64,000 nucleotides of DNA from Fictibacillus arsenicus (GTDB lineage: Bacteria > Bacillota > Bacilli > Bacillales > Fictibacillaceae): contig NZ_MQMF01000003.1 in NCBI RefSeq assembly GCF_001999465.1, positions 372,001 through 436,000 on the forward strand, written 5' to 3'. A program made the position numbers and the translations under genes. This document shows, piece after piece, positions 23,058 to 32,575 of the stretch. Under the pieces are notes generated by a model. It saw only the letters and a list, made by a program, of their open reading frames with translations. It did no database searches and had not been told where the DNA came from. How positions within the stretch are numbered: position 1 is the first letter of the stretch; each line of letters starts with the position of its first letter.

Positions 23058-24805
23058 CTGTTTCCACCTCCTTGTGCGATAAGCGTTTCAAGAGCTTGCC
23101 TTTCGTAAGTTTCCTTATACCAACCCTCTTCACATAATAAGGACTGATGTGTCCCCCTTTGAATAATAGTGCCGTTATCCATAACGATGATCAAGTCACA
23201 ATGAGCAATAGAAGACAATCTGTGAGCAGTTATTATGGTTGTTTTGTTTTTTCTTTTCTCCTTTAAGTTCTGAAGGATTTCTTCCTCGGTTTTTGCATCA
23301 ACAGCAGATAAAGAATCATCCAGAATTAAAATTTCAGGGTTAGTTACAAGAGACCTTGCTATCGATATCCGTTGCTTTTGCCCTCCTGATAACGTTACAC
23401 CTCTTTCACCAACAACTGTTTCGTACCCATATTTAAATTGTGCAATATCTTTGTGGATGGAAGCGGTATTTGAAGCTTCTTTTATTTTCGTGAAAGGAGC
23501 ATTTATATTTCCGAAAGCAATGTTTTCTGCAATGGTAGCAGAAAATAAAAAATGGTCTTGAGGGACATAACCAATTGCAGATCGTAAAGTATGCAGCCTG
23601 TAATCACAGATATCCTCTCCATCAAGTGAAACCTCACCTCTTAAAATGTCATACTCACGAAGCAGTATCCTGCACAGTGTGGTTTTACCGCTTCCTGTTT
23701 TGCCGACGATACCCATTGACTGCCCGCTTTCTAAAGTAAATCTGACGGCTTTTAAGACAGGCGCTTTATCTGGATAACTAAATTCCTTAATGTGAAATTC
23801 AATATTGCCTTTTGGCAATGTAGATATTGTTCCTTCATCATTAATATCCTCTTTAACTGCCAGCAACGTTTCTATCCGATCATATGATGCTCTTCCTCTT
23901 TCCACGATATTAAACAGCCAGCCGAACGCAAGCATTGGCCATATTAATAATCCTAAGTAACTGGTGAATGATACAAGTTCTCCTATTGACAATTCACCTG
24001 AAATGACTAAAGATGACCCATAGCTAACTGCCAGAAAGAATGAAAAGCCTATAATCAATGAAATTGTAGGATCAAACAATGAATCAATTTTAGCGACCGC
24101 CATATTCTTTCTAACAGCATCCTTTGATAACTCTCTAAAGCTATTAATATCATCTTTTTCCTGTCCAAAAGCTTTAATTACACGAGTTCCCGATATACTT
24201 TCCTGCACTTTATCGTTAAGTGATGAGAATGCTTCCTGTGCGCTGTGAAATCGTTTATGAAGCAGGGTTCCATATTTATTCGTCGCCCATGCCATTACAG
24301 GCAATGGAAGCAGACTTACTAGTGTAAGCTTCCAGCTAATCGTTGAGGCCATCGCAATCAGAGTAAATCCACCCATCATCAATGAATCTACCAAGGTCAG
24401 TACACCATCTCCTGCCGTTTGCTGAATCGCTTGAAGGTCATTTGTTGAGTGAGCCATAAGATCTCCAACCCGGCGCTTTTGATAAAATTCCTGAGATTTC
24501 TTTGTAAAGTGCTCATAAAGTCTGTTTCTAAGCAGCATAGCAAGTTTTACAGCAGCACCAAATATTAAAATTCTCCAAATATACCTTAGAACATAGATCC
24601 CTACAGCAATTGCAATAAGCAATCCTCCATATCGCCATAACAACTCTTCTGTTAAAGTACCTTCCTTAATGTGATCGACAGTCAGACCGACAATTTTAGG
24701 CGGCACTAATAGCCCTAGAGAAACAAACGCGAGCATAATGATACCACCGAGATATCGTAGCTTCTCTTGTTTGAAATACCACATCAATTGCATAAAAACC
24801 TTCAT
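23054..24805 (-). CDS. ABC exporter subunit, BmrC (YheI)-like
   Basis: The start at 24805 is chosen for the GGGGGACAA ribosome site and the family N-terminus MKVFMQLMWYFKQEK; an in-frame ATG at 24850 lacks a site. 583 residues: six helices, then Walker A GKTGSGKTT, an intact LSGGQKQR signature and Walker B LILDDSLSAVD, where Asp replaces the catalytic Glu. So one composite ATP site of the dimer is consensus and the other degenerate, as in BmrC/BmrD. Confidence 0.9.
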   Translation of the reverse strand: MKVFMQLMWYFKQEKLRYLGGIIMLAFVSLGLLVPPKIVGLTVDHIKEGTLTEELLWRYGGLLIAIAVGIYVLRYIWRILIFGAAVKLAMLLRNRLYEHFTKKSQEFYQKRRVGDLMAHSTNDLQAIQQTAGDGVLTLVDSLMMGGFTLIAMASTISWKLTLVSLLPLPVMAWATNKYGTLLHKRFHSAQEAFSSLNDKVQESISGTRVIKAFGQEKDDINSFRELSKDAVRKNMAVAKIDSLFDPTISLIIGFSFFLAVSYGSSLVISGELSIGELVSFTSYLGLLIWPMLAFGWLFNIVERGRASYDRIETLLAVKEDINDEGTISTLPKGNIEFHIKEFSYPDKAPVLKAVRFTLESGQSMGIVGKTGSGKTTLCRILLREYDILRGEVSLDGEDICDYRLHTLRSAIGYVPQDHFLFSATIAENIAFGNINAPFTKIKEASNTASIHKDIAQFKYGYETVVGERGVTLSGGQKQRISIARSLVTNPEILILDDSLSAVDAKTEEEILQNLKEKRKNKTTIITAHRLSSIAHCDLIIVMDNGTIIQRGTHQSLLCEEGWYKETYERQALETLIAQGGGNR

Positions 24806-24889
24806 ATTTGTCCCCCCATATATGCAACTAAAACAAGTATAGTTTACCAATATATGAAAATTCCGAAAAGAAAAATATTCATAAAAATA

Positions 24890-24915
24890 AGACCACCTTT
24901 AAGGCGGTCTTTAAT
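24890..24915 (-). terminator. Terminator of mnmH
   Basis: A GACCACCTT / AAGGCGGTC stem around 24892-24912; reading leftward, TTATTTTTAT follows. Confidence 0.75.
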
Positions 24916-24920
24916 ATGAG

Positions 24921-25964
24921 TTAAAAAATTTTGTTAATTTCATTCTTAATTTCGTTGTAAAGGTAATCAAAAGAATCACCACATACCTTGATACATTGAC
25001 TTTCATACTTTTGTTCCGCAAACTCATACTTTGGATCATAATAATTTTCAAGCAAGAAAGAAACGACTTTTTCATAATCTTGTTGCGTGAGTGCTTCTTT
25101 GATCTCCGTCATGATAGGAAACGGAATCCTTTTAGAAAGTTTCAATACTGCTTCTTCAATTTCTTCCTTATGAAACAGAGGATCATATACTTCACAAATA
25201 TATTTCACTCTCATTCTAAAAGGCATATCGATATGGATGCGGGTGCCCGAGTACTTTCCTTCTAACAAAAAGTCAGGAACAACAACCCTGCCGATTCTTT
25301 TGCTTTCAGATTCAATTATTAAAACAGGAGAGTCTTTAAGTTCATTTAACCGCTCATATAATCGTGATTCAAACTTTTTCTGAGAAGCTGGTTCTTCTCC
25401 AATTCTTCCAAAAATTGAACCTTTATGACTAGCCATTCTCTCTAAATTTATAACCGGATAACCTTCATCCTGCAGCTTCTCCAAAAATTTAGTTTTCATT
25501 GTCCCTGTATAGCCTTCAATAACTATAATTTTGTGCGGGTTTTGTGAATATTCATCCAGTATTTTTTCAATCTGCTTTCGATAAGAACGGATCCCGCCAT
25601 CTAACTGTAAACAATTTATCCCCATCATCGACATTGTTTGAGCTATACTTTTTGAACGCATTCCGCCTCTCGCACAATAAATCACAACTTGCTTTTCTGG
25701 ATTTACTGCCATCTCGGTCTTTATTGTCTTAAAAAAGTCCGGCAATTTGGGAGCTACAATCTCCAGTCCGCGTTCCATCGCTTGTTCCTTGCTATTCTGC
25801 TTGTATATCGTCCCAATTTCCGCTCTTTCATCGTTTGAAAAAATACTTAAGCATTTTGCACCTGGAATATGGTATTCCTCATATTCCTTAGGAGACCTGA
25901 CATCAAAAAGCAGATGTGAATCAAAATCTATTTCGTTTATTCGGATTGTTTTTATATCGTCCAT
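24921..25964 (-). CDS. mnmH: tRNA 2-selenouridine synthase MnmH (SelU)
   Basis: The start at 25964 is chosen because AGAGGA lies 9 bases upstream; earlier in-frame ATGs are too close. 347 residues. An N-terminal rhodanese domain (LLFDVRSPKEYEEYHIPGA; active Cys in VIYCARGGMRSKS) is followed by a P-loop domain. It swaps sulfur for selenium at the wobble uridine, using selenophosphate from SelD. The Walker A reads GYTGTMKTK, with Met where Gly is usual. It stands 15 kb from selD/selB as its own gene with a terminator. Confidence 0.9.
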   Translation of the reverse strand: MDDIKTIRINEIDFDSHLLFDVRSPKEYEEYHIPGAKCLSIFSNDERAEIGTIYKQNSKEQAMERGLEIVAPKLPDFFKTIKTEMAVNPEKQVVIYCARGGMRSKSIAQTMSMMGINCLQLDGGIRSYRKQIEKILDEYSQNPHKIIVIEGYTGTMKTKFLEKLQDEGYPVINLERMASHKGSIFGRIGEEPASQKKFESRLYERLNELKDSPVLIIESESKRIGRVVVPDFLLEGKYSGTRIHIDMPFRMRVKYICEVYDPLFHKEEIEEAVLKLSKRIPFPIMTEIKEALTQQDYEKVVSFLLENYYDPKYEFAEQKYESQCIKVCGDSFDYLYNEIKNEINKIF

Positions 25965-26009
25965 AATCATCATCCTCTTTTGATGCTGTAAGCAATTATA
26001 ACGAAAAAC

Positions 26010-26036
26010 AAGCACCCGATTTTACTCAGGGTGCTT
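26010..26036 (-). terminator. Terminator of yneF
   Basis: AAGCACCC (26010-26017) pairs with GGGTGCTT (26029-26036). Confidence 0.75.
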
Positions 26037-26042
26037 GTACAC

Positions 26043-26261
26043 TTACTTCATCTGCTTGTTCATAGCCTGCATCATTTGGTTAATTTTCTTTTGAGAAGGC
26101 TTTTGACCCATCTGCATCATCATCACACGCAACATATTTTCATTAATCGGTGGATTTTTTTGTAAATAACTCATCATATACTTGCGGGCAATAAAAAATC
26201 CGATCGCAACGCCTGCAATCAGTGATAGTGCCGCCACAAGGATTACCATACCAGTACTCAT
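26043..26261 (-). CDS. yneF: YneF family (UPF0154) membrane protein
   Basis: The start at 26261 is chosen because GAAGGAGGAAG precedes it; the upstream ATG is part of that site. 72 residues, with one N-terminal helix (about 5-25, [18 protein letters not shown]) and a basic C-terminus ([20 protein letters not shown]). Matches YneF, a conserved protein of unknown function placed near tkt in Bacillus. Confidence 0.9.
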   Translation of the reverse strand: MSTGMVILVAALSLIAGVAIGFFIARKYMMSYLQKNPPINENMLRVMMMQMGQKPSQKKINQMMQAMNKQMK

Positions 26262-26339
26262 TGTTAAAACTTCCTCCTTCATGTTGTCTAGAACTAGTTT
26301 ACTACAAGTTATAGGTTACATACAACATTTGAAAGTTAA

Positions 26340-26780
26340 TTAAGTAGCATACACCATGTTCAGTTTAAAGGGTGACAGCCATCCATATTTTCTTTCTCCA
26401 TAGTCCATCGCTAAGAAGTATGACTCAAATTGTCTTAAAGCTTCAAAAATTATGGTTTCTGCCTCGAAATTTCCAATGCTGTACAGATGAAGATAACGAT
26501 TGTTCAATTCAATCCTTACCTTACTATTCTTACATGAAAGTGTATATGTTTGACCTTCAGAACGCCACTCATATTTATCTCTTAATTGCAGCCAAAAATG
26601 TTCCTCAAGCTGTGAAACTGAAATAGAGGATGTTATGTACCCGATCTGTTTATTTAATATTTGTTTAAATATTCCTGATGAACGCTGTTCTTCATAAAAT
26701 AATTGAAAAAGCTTATTTTCTTTTCCATAGTAGGAATGAGCAACTTCTTTTGTTATTAAATATATATAAAATTCTCTCAT
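26340..26780 (-). CDS. sirA: Sporulation inhibitor of replication SirA
   Basis: The start at 26780 is chosen because GGAGAGGAGC lies upstream and gives 146 residues, the family length; a longer frame to 26885 adds an unrelated leader. MREFYIYLITKEVAHSYYGK at the start and FLAMDYGERKYGWLSP near the end match SirA (YneE). SirA binds DnaA domain I and blocks re-initiation once sporulation starts. It lies between yneF and tkt as in B. subtilis. Confidence 0.88.
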   Translation of the reverse strand: MREFYIYLITKEVAHSYYGKENKLFQLFYEEQRSSGIFKQILNKQIGYITSSISVSQLEEHFWLQLRDKYEWRSEGQTYTLSCKNSKVRIELNNRYLHLYSIGNFEAETIIFEALRQFESYFLAMDYGERKYGWLSPFKLNMVYAT

Positions 26781-26890
26781 GGAAAAGCTCCTCTCCAACT
26801 TCTTTGCTGAAAAGTATATACAAAAAATGGAGAAAAGCTTGTCTAAAAAACAGAGAGAAAAACAACTTCTTTTGTCGAAAAACAAAGAAA

Positions 26891-26916
26891 AGAAGGTTTT
26901 CGTTTGAAAACCTTCT
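26891..26916 (-). terminator. Terminator of tkt
   Basis: AGAAGGTTTTC (26891-26901) with GAAAACCTTCT (26906-26916), an 11-bp stem with a 4-base loop. Confidence 0.85.
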
Positions 26917-26933
26917 TTCTAAAAAAATCATTT

Positions 26934-28928
26934 TTATTTATTTAGCATTTCTTTAACACGCTTCACTACATTTTCTGGTGTAAAGCCAAACTCCTTTTGG
27001 ATAACTTCACCAGGTGCAGAAGCTCCAAAAGTATCAATCGCTAAAGTGTCTCCTTCAAGTCCAACATATTTATGCCATCCTAATGAAGCGCCCATTTCAA
27101 TAGCTAAGCGTTTAGTAATATGCTTCGGAAGCACTGATTCTTTATAAGCTGAATCCTGCTTATCAAAACTTTCCCAAGAAGGCATGGAAACAACAGATGC
27201 TGAGATCCCTTCATTTTTCAGAAGCTCTTGAGCTTCTACTGCCAAACTTACCTCTGAACCAGCAGAAAGAAGAAGTACTTCAGCCTCTGATTCAGATGGC
27301 GACACTATATAAGCACCGCGTTTAACACCTTCGTATGCTTTTTCTTTTGTATTTTTCAATATTGGCAAGTCTTGACGGCTTAAAACAAGTGCAGTTGGCT
27401 GATCTTTACTTTCAACTGCAATCTTCCATGCTGCATTCGATTCGTATCCGTCTGCTGGACGAATCAAGTTAAGGTTAGGAAGTGCACGCAATGAAGCAAG
27501 CTGTTCAACTGGCTCATGCGTAGGACCATCCTCTCCTACCATTACACTGTCATGTGTTAATACATAAGTCACAGGCAGCCCCATTAATGCAGACAAGCGA
27601 ATTGCTGGACGTACGTAATCAGAGAAAACAAAGAATGTCCCACCGTATACTTTAAGACCGCCATGGAGTGCCATTCCGTTTAATGCCGCTCCCATTGCGA
27701 ATTCACGAACACCAAACCAGATGTTGCGGCCGCTATAATCGTTTCGGCTAAAGTTTACTTCGCCATCTAGAAGTGTTTTATTTGAACCTGCTAAATCCGC
27801 AGATCCTCCAAAAATTGATGGAACATTTTTAGCAAGCACATTTAACGCTTTTCCAGCAGAAGAACGCGTAGCTACCGCCTTATCAAATTCAGGCATATTT
27901 TGATCCCAGTTTTCTGGAAGATCGCCTTTTATAGCTTCTTGAAGTTCTTGAGCTAATTCTGGATAAGCTTCTTCATATGCTTGGAATTGTTTATTCCATT
28001 CTTCTTCTTTTGATTGGCCTTCAGCCTTTAATTGTTCAAAATGTGATTTAACTTCTTCAGGAACGTGGAAATCATTTTCAAATGTCCACTTGTATGCTTC
28101 TTTAGTTAAAAGAATTTCGTCTTTCCCAAGTGGTGCACCATGAGACGCTGATTTACCAGACTTATTTGGTGAGCCATGTCCAATAACTGTTTTAACTTCA
28201 ATTAGTGTAGGTTTGTTTAACTCTTTACGTGCTTCTGCTATAGCTTTTTCGATTTCATCCAAGTTAGTTCCATCTTCTACAAATAGAACTTGCCAGCCGT
28301 ATGCTTCAAATCTTTGCTGTACATTCTCTGAGAATGAATGATGTAGATCGCCATCTAAAGAAATGTCATTTGAATCATAAAGCACAATCATTCTTCCTAA
28401 ACCAAGATGCCCAGCTAAAGAAGCGGCTTCTGCAGATACACCTTCCATTAAGTCTCCGTCACCACAAATGGAATACGTATAATGATCGATTACTTCGTGT
28501 CCATCACGGTTATATTTTGCAGCGAGGTGACGTTCTGCCATCGCCATTCCGACAGCCATCGCAATTCCTTGCCCAAGTGGACCTGTAGTTGCTTCTACCC
28601 CAACTGTATGACCGTATTCAGGATGTCCAGGAGTCTTGCTTCCCCATTGTCTGAATTGTTGCAAGTCTTCAATCGTCAACCCATAACCGCTTAAATGCAG
28701 CAAGCTATAAAGTAGCATTGAACCATGGCCGGCTGATAAAACAAAGCGGTCACGGTTAAACCATTCTGGATTAGATGGATTATGGTTCATGTATTTCGCC
28801 CAAAGGCTATATGCCATTGGTGCTGACCCCATCGGCATTCCGGGATGGCCGGAATTCGCCTTTTCTATGCTGTCAATTGATAGTGTTCTGATCGTATTAA
28901 TTGCTAAATCATCAATATTACGTGACAA
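26934..28928 (-). CDS. tkt: Transketolase
   Basis: About 664 residues. TPP-site motifs: [30 protein letters not shown] and [20 protein letters not shown] split in the first third; [19 protein letters not shown] in the second. It moves two-carbon units in the pentose phosphate pathway. A TTG at 28928 with AGGGATGA upstream is the preferred start; an in-frame ATG at 28937 has no spacing for a ribosome site. Its own terminator follows. Standing beside sirA, yneF and yneR as in B. subtilis. Confidence 0.95.
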   Translation of the reverse strand: MSRNIDDLAINTIRTLSIDSIEKANSGHPGMPMGSAPMAYSLWAKYMNHNPSNPEWFNRDRFVLSAGHGSMLLYSLLHLSGYGLTIEDLQQFRQWGSKTPGHPEYGHTVGVEATTGPLGQGIAMAVGMAMAERHLAAKYNRDGHEVIDHYTYSICGDGDLMEGVSAEAASLAGHLGLGRMIVLYDSNDISLDGDLHHSFSENVQQRFEAYGWQVLFVEDGTNLDEIEKAIAEARKELNKPTLIEVKTVIGHGSPNKSGKSASHGAPLGKDEILLTKEAYKWTFENDFHVPEEVKSHFEQLKAEGQSKEEEWNKQFQAYEEAYPELAQELQEAIKGDLPENWDQNMPEFDKAVATRSSAGKALNVLAKNVPSIFGGSADLAGSNKTLLDGEVNFSRNDYSGRNIWFGVREFAMGAALNGMALHGGLKVYGGTFFVFSDYVRPAIRLSALMGLPVTYVLTHDSVMVGEDGPTHEPVEQLASLRALPNLNLIRPADGYESNAAWKIAVESKDQPTALVLSRQDLPILKNTKEKAYEGVKRGAYIVSPSESEAEVLLLSAGSEVSLAVEAQELLKNEGISASVVSMPSWESFDKQDSAYKESVLPKHITKRLAIEMGASLGWHKYVGLEGDTLAIDTFGASAPGEVIQKEFGFTPENVVKRVKEMLNK

Positions 28929-29055
28929 ATAAATCATCCCTTCGTATGTACTAAACAGTTTGAATTACATAATAAACCTTCATGTCCATTTAGACAAGGT
29001 AAACACTTTATAAACTATTGTTATTTTACCATTACCCTCTGCAGTTCATACAAAA

Positions 29056-29102
29056 ACCGCCTGAAACTATTGCAACGAATTCGTTGTTATAGTACAGGCG
29101 GT
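29056..29102 (-). terminator. Terminator of yneR
   Basis: ACCGCCTG (29056-29063) pairs with CAGGCGGT (29095-29102), with an inner CAACGAATTCGTTG hairpin; reading leftward, TTTTTG follows. Confidence 0.75.
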
Positions 29103-29111
29103 ATATCTATA

Positions 29112-29396
29112 TTAAGCTAAACCGGGAATCTGACAAGAAAAGTAATCCGTTTTTTCATCATAATCAAGCTTCATATTTTCAACAAACCAACTCTCTTCTG
29201 CTTTAACAAAAAATTTTAATCCTTCAACTTCCTGGATGTAGTCATTTTCTTCCGGCACAGCAGGAGTTACCCCAAGTGAAAACCCACCCGAGTCACCGCT
29301 TCCAGCGTACTTCACAAATAAACGCAAACCTTCTTTAGCTCCTAATTCGATATCCTTATAAAGATTAGCAGCAGCACTCGTGATTGAAAAAGTCAA
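29112..29396 (-). CDS. yneR: HesB/IscA-like protein YneR
   Basis: The start is a TTG at 29396 after AAAGGGGAG, giving 94 residues like B. subtilis YneR (95). TFSITSAAANLYKDIELGA, GLRLFVKYAGSGDSGGFSLG and FSCQIPGLA belong to the HesB-like fold of the FeoA/IscA-related group. It lacks the three cysteines of true A-type Fe-S carriers, having only one near the C-terminus. Function unknown. Confidence 0.85.
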   Translation of the reverse strand: MTFSITSAAANLYKDIELGAKEGLRLFVKYAGSGDSGGFSLGVTPAVPEENDYIQEVEGLKFFVKAEESWFVENMKLDYDEKTDYFSCQIPGLA

Positions 29397-29465
29397 AATA
29401 TTCTCCCCTTTCAAAGTTGTTATATAACAGTATATACTATTAAATATTTAATGCAACAGAAAAAA

Positions 29466-29497
29466 ATGCCTATTTGCATTCTTGCAAATAGGCATTA
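29466..29497 (-). terminator. Terminator of ynzC
   Basis: ATGCCTATTTGCA (29466-29478) with TGCAAATAGGCAT (29483-29495), a 13-bp perfect stem; reading leftward, TTTTTTC follows. Confidence 0.92.
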
Positions 29498-29501
29498 AGT
29501 A

Positions 29502-29741
29502 TTAATGTTTAAGATTATTTTTATTATCTTTACTTCTCTTTAGTTTTTCAGGTGTAACATCGTTTCCGTTTGGATCTACAAATGTAACTCCATGCAAATC
29601 TTGAACAAAGGATTTTCTAAATACTTGGAGATATTCTTCTCTCAGTTTCTTTTGCTCGATTTTTTCATCTTTTGATAACTCTGTTTGCTTGGATTTTCTA
29701 GATAATTCATTTATTCTTTGCATTTTATCTTTAGATAACAT
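29502..29741 (-). CDS. ynzC: YnzC (UPF0291) protein
   Basis: 79 residues: MLSKDKMQRINELSRKSKQ, then KLREEYLQVFRKSFVQDLHG and GVTFVDPNGNDVTPEKL. It is the UPF0291/YnzC family, a short helical hairpin of unknown function. In B. subtilis ynzC is cotranscribed with yneA and yneB under LexA; the same order is kept here. Confidence 0.93.
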   Translation of the reverse strand: MLSKDKMQRINELSRKSKQTELSKDEKIEQKKLREEYLQVFRKSFVQDLHGVTFVDPNGNDVTPEKLKRSKDNKNNLKH

Positions 29742-29801
29742 CTATAAAAACTCCTTTTACTTTCTCTTTCTCTCAATCTTACATGAGTAGAAAAGGAATT
29801 T

Positions 29802-30449
<648 letters not shown>

Positions 30450-30463
30450 TTAAGACCTGCTTT

Positions 30464-30730
30464 TTATTTATTAACCGGGATGATTACTTTCTGGCCTGGA
30501 AATACAGCAGCGGCGTTTACACTGTTCTCTTTCTCTACCCATTTTATAAACTCCCAGTTTGAATAATGATGTTTTGCATTGTATTCTTCAGAAAGACTCC
30601 ACAGTGAATCCCCTTCTTCAATTGTAACTTCTATATATTGTTTATCTTGTGATGCAAGATTTGATAATGTAAAAAAGATTCCCCCAACTAAACCTAAAAA
30701 TACAATCACATGCAACGTCCCTTGTTTCAT
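30464..30730 (-). CDS. yneA: SOS cell-division suppressor YneA
   Basis: The start at 30730 is chosen because AAAGGGG precedes it; a longer frame to 30778 runs through a LexA box. 88 residues: membrane helix or signal segment (about 5-25, LHVIVFLGLVGGIFFTLSNL), then a LysM domain (TIEEGDSLWSLSEEYN ... AVFPGQKVIIPV). YneA delays septation after DNA damage. It is divergent from lexA and heads the yneA-yneB-ynzC operon behind LexA boxes. Confidence 0.93.
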   Translation of the reverse strand: MKQGTLHVIVFLGLVGGIFFTLSNLASQDKQYIEVTIEEGDSLWSLSEEYNAKHHYSNWEFIKWVEKENSVNAAAVFPGQKVIIPVNK

Positions 30731-30748
30731 TATTTTTTCCCCTTTCAA

Positions 30749-30829
30749 CAAACGTTTGTTCGTATTTCTTATTTCCATAATAACTGGAACGTTTGTTCGG
30801 TGTCAACACATTTTTCGAACTTATGTTTG
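30749..30829. promoter_or_regulatory. Three LexA (SOS) boxes between yneA and lexA
   Basis: The 14-bp boxes fit CGAAC-N4-GTTYG. CAAACGTTTGTTCG at 30749-30762 and GGAACGTTTGTTCG at 30786-30799 are reverse strand. CGAACTTATGTTTG is at 30816-30829. The first two serve yneA, the third lexA autoregulation (inference from place). Confidence 0.92.
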
Positions 30830-30890
30830 TATCTCCCAGAATGCCATGCTATACTTTTTATAGATAAAAAATCTGGTGAGGTGCTTAAAA

Positions 30891-31505
30891 ATGACTAAGT
30901 TATCCAGACGGCAATTGGATATTCTGGCTTTTATAAAAGAAGAAGTATCGCAAAAAGGCTATCCGCCTTCTGTTAGAGAAATTGGTGAAGCAGTTGGACT
31001 TGCATCTAGTTCTACAGTTCATGGACATTTGGCAAGACTTGAGAAAAAGGGGCTAATACGCAGGGATCCAACCAAACCAAGAGCAATCGAGGTATTAGGT
31101 TTAGAAGATAATATTCCTTCTGTCAGATCTGTTTCGATTCCGGTAATCGGTAAAGTAACTGCAGGGCTTCCTATCAGTGCTGTTGAAAATGTAGAAGAAT
31201 ATTTTCCTCTTCCCGAGCATGTAGTTGGAGATGAAAATGTTTTTATGCTTTCTGTTGTTGGAGACAGTATGATCGAAGCAGGCATTTTTAATAAAGACTT
31301 AGTTGTCGTAAAGCAGCAGCCAACTGCTAATAATGGAGATATTATCGTTGCAATGACTGACGAAGATGAAGCAACTGTAAAACGATTCTTTAAAGAAAAG
31401 AATCATATCAGACTTCAGCCAGAGAACTCTTCTATGGAACCTATTATTCTGCAGAGCTGTACAATCTTAGGTAAAGTAATAGGGGTTTACAGGAGTATCC
31501 ATTAA
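30891..31505 (+). CDS. lexA: LexA repressor
   Basis: The start at 30891 is chosen because GAGGTG lies upstream; a GTG at 30876 in frame is part of that site. 204 residues: winged HTH (about 1-65, [20 protein letters not shown]), cleavage site Ala-Gly within TAGLPIS, then catalytic Ser in [11 protein letters not shown] and Lys in [10 protein letters not shown]. It represses SOS genes until RecA-stimulated self-cleavage. Expression is autoregulated by the boxes upstream. Confidence 0.96.
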   Translation: MTKLSRRQLDILAFIKEEVSQKGYPPSVREIGEAVGLASSSTVHGHLARLEKKGLIRRDPTKPRAIEVLGLEDNIPSVRSVSIPVIGKVTAGLPISAVENVEEYFPLPEHVVGDENVFMLSVVGDSMIEAGIFNKDLVVVKQQPTANNGDIIVAMTDEDEATVKRFFKEKNHIRLQPENSSMEPIILQSCTILGKVIGVYRSIH

Positions 31506-31523
31506 TCCATATAAGTATTTAAG

Positions 31524-31556
31524 CAAGCTATTTCTAATAAATGGCTTGTTTTTTTT
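31524..31556 (+). terminator. Terminator of lexA
   Basis: CAAGCTATTT (31524-31533) pairs with AAATGGCTTG (31539-31548) with one mismatch, followed by eight T. Confidence 0.85.
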
Positions 31557-31587
31557 GTGCCTTTAAATTCATCGAATAATAAAAACA

Positions 31588-32067
31588 CTAAACTTTACCT
31601 AGGCAATTACTATTTTTTTCTTCAGCTTTCCATTTACGAAAAAGATAAAATACATATCCATTAATTGAAAATATTACGGGATACATAGCAATTGACCATT
31701 CTATTCGCCACCCATGGTAGTAGAACAAACTTGTATAAAGGGATCAGTATTCATAGAGAGTTGAAAAAACTGTCCAAAATAATATGTATTTTACTTTTGA
31801 ACGAAAGCTTAAACCGAAAGGAAAAAAATTTATAAATACAAGTTTAAAAGCAGGAAATAAAAGTAATAAAACCAAGATGTATTCTGAATCAACACCAACA
31901 CTGAAATATCCATAAAGGTCATATTTAAAATCTAAATAACAATCTACCAGTTGCTGAAAAGCCATTGAAAAAAACACAGAAAAAAAAGCCTCTGATTTCG
32001 TAACGTTTTTTGGCATGACATATATGATTATTAAAAGAATGGTAATAGTAGAGATTAGCAGCCACAT
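31588..32067 (-). pseudogene. CBO0543-type membrane protein gene with an in-frame UGA
   Basis: The frame starts at 32067 (MWLLISTITILLIIIYVMPK), reaches a TGA at 31744-31746 after FSTLYEY, then continues open for 51 more codons (SLYTSLFYYHGWRIEWSIAM ... FRKWKAEEKN) to a stop at 31588. The total of 159 positions is the usual length of CBO0543-family membrane proteins, and the part after the TGA has the conserved GW...YP segment. A Trp or other codon seems to have become TGA. There is no redox motif or good hairpin after it. Confidence 0.75.
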
Positions 32068-32330
32068 AAAAAATCTCCTTTCATAATCAGGTTACCTTCG
32101 TCAAACTAAATTATTCATTAGTTTTTAAACAAAAATCTATGAATGCAAAAAAAAGATGATATAATTTATTAACATCTCGTCTTTTCATGTCTTAACATAA
32201 GGAGAATACTTTTTCTTTTAATAATTGCCCCATTTATTCTATTCCAACCCATCTATTATCTGCAATTTTATTAATTCGACTTTTTCAATTTACTAAAAGT
32301 AAACTACATGAAATTTCAAAAAATAAAATA

Positions 32331-32398
32331 ATGGAATGAGCAAGTACCTTTATAAGTTTTTTGGGAAAGTTATCGGCATATATAGAAGTATTCATTAA
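32331..32398 (+). pseudogene. Remnant of a second lexA 3' end
   Basis: 32363-32398 reads GKVIGIYRSIH-stop, matching the true lexA end [15 protein letters not shown]. An ATGGAA 32 bases upstream corresponds to the Met-Glu of the true gene but is out of frame by indels. A terminator-like AATGGCTTG plus T-run follows at about 32440, as it does after lexA. Confidence 0.7.
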
Positions 32399-32471
32399 GT
32401 ATACTATTTGAGATTAGACAAGATGTGAATAAAAATTAATGGCTTGTTTTTTTTTCAATTTAAGGATAATT

Positions 32472-32540
32472 TCATTTTCCTTTATTCTCTTCTGATTTCC
32501 ATTTTCGAAATAGAGAAAAAACAAATCCTATAATTGAAAA
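32472..32540 (-). pseudogene. Remnant of a second CBO0543-type 3' end
   Basis: Reading leftward: FSIIGFVFSLFRKWKSEENK then GK-stop, close to FSINGYVFYLFRKWKAEEKN at the end of the 31588-32067 gene. Together with the lexA remnant it shows an old duplication of the lexA-CBO0543 junction. Confidence 0.65.
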
Positions 32541-32575
32541 GCTAGTTCTGCTGAGTTATGGCAGTGAAGCATTAA

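Noticed and set aside
31744..31746. UGA of the CBO0543-type gene as selenocysteine
   Set aside because: No neighbouring Cys, a membrane protein without redox motif, and no stable hairpin at bSECIS distance.
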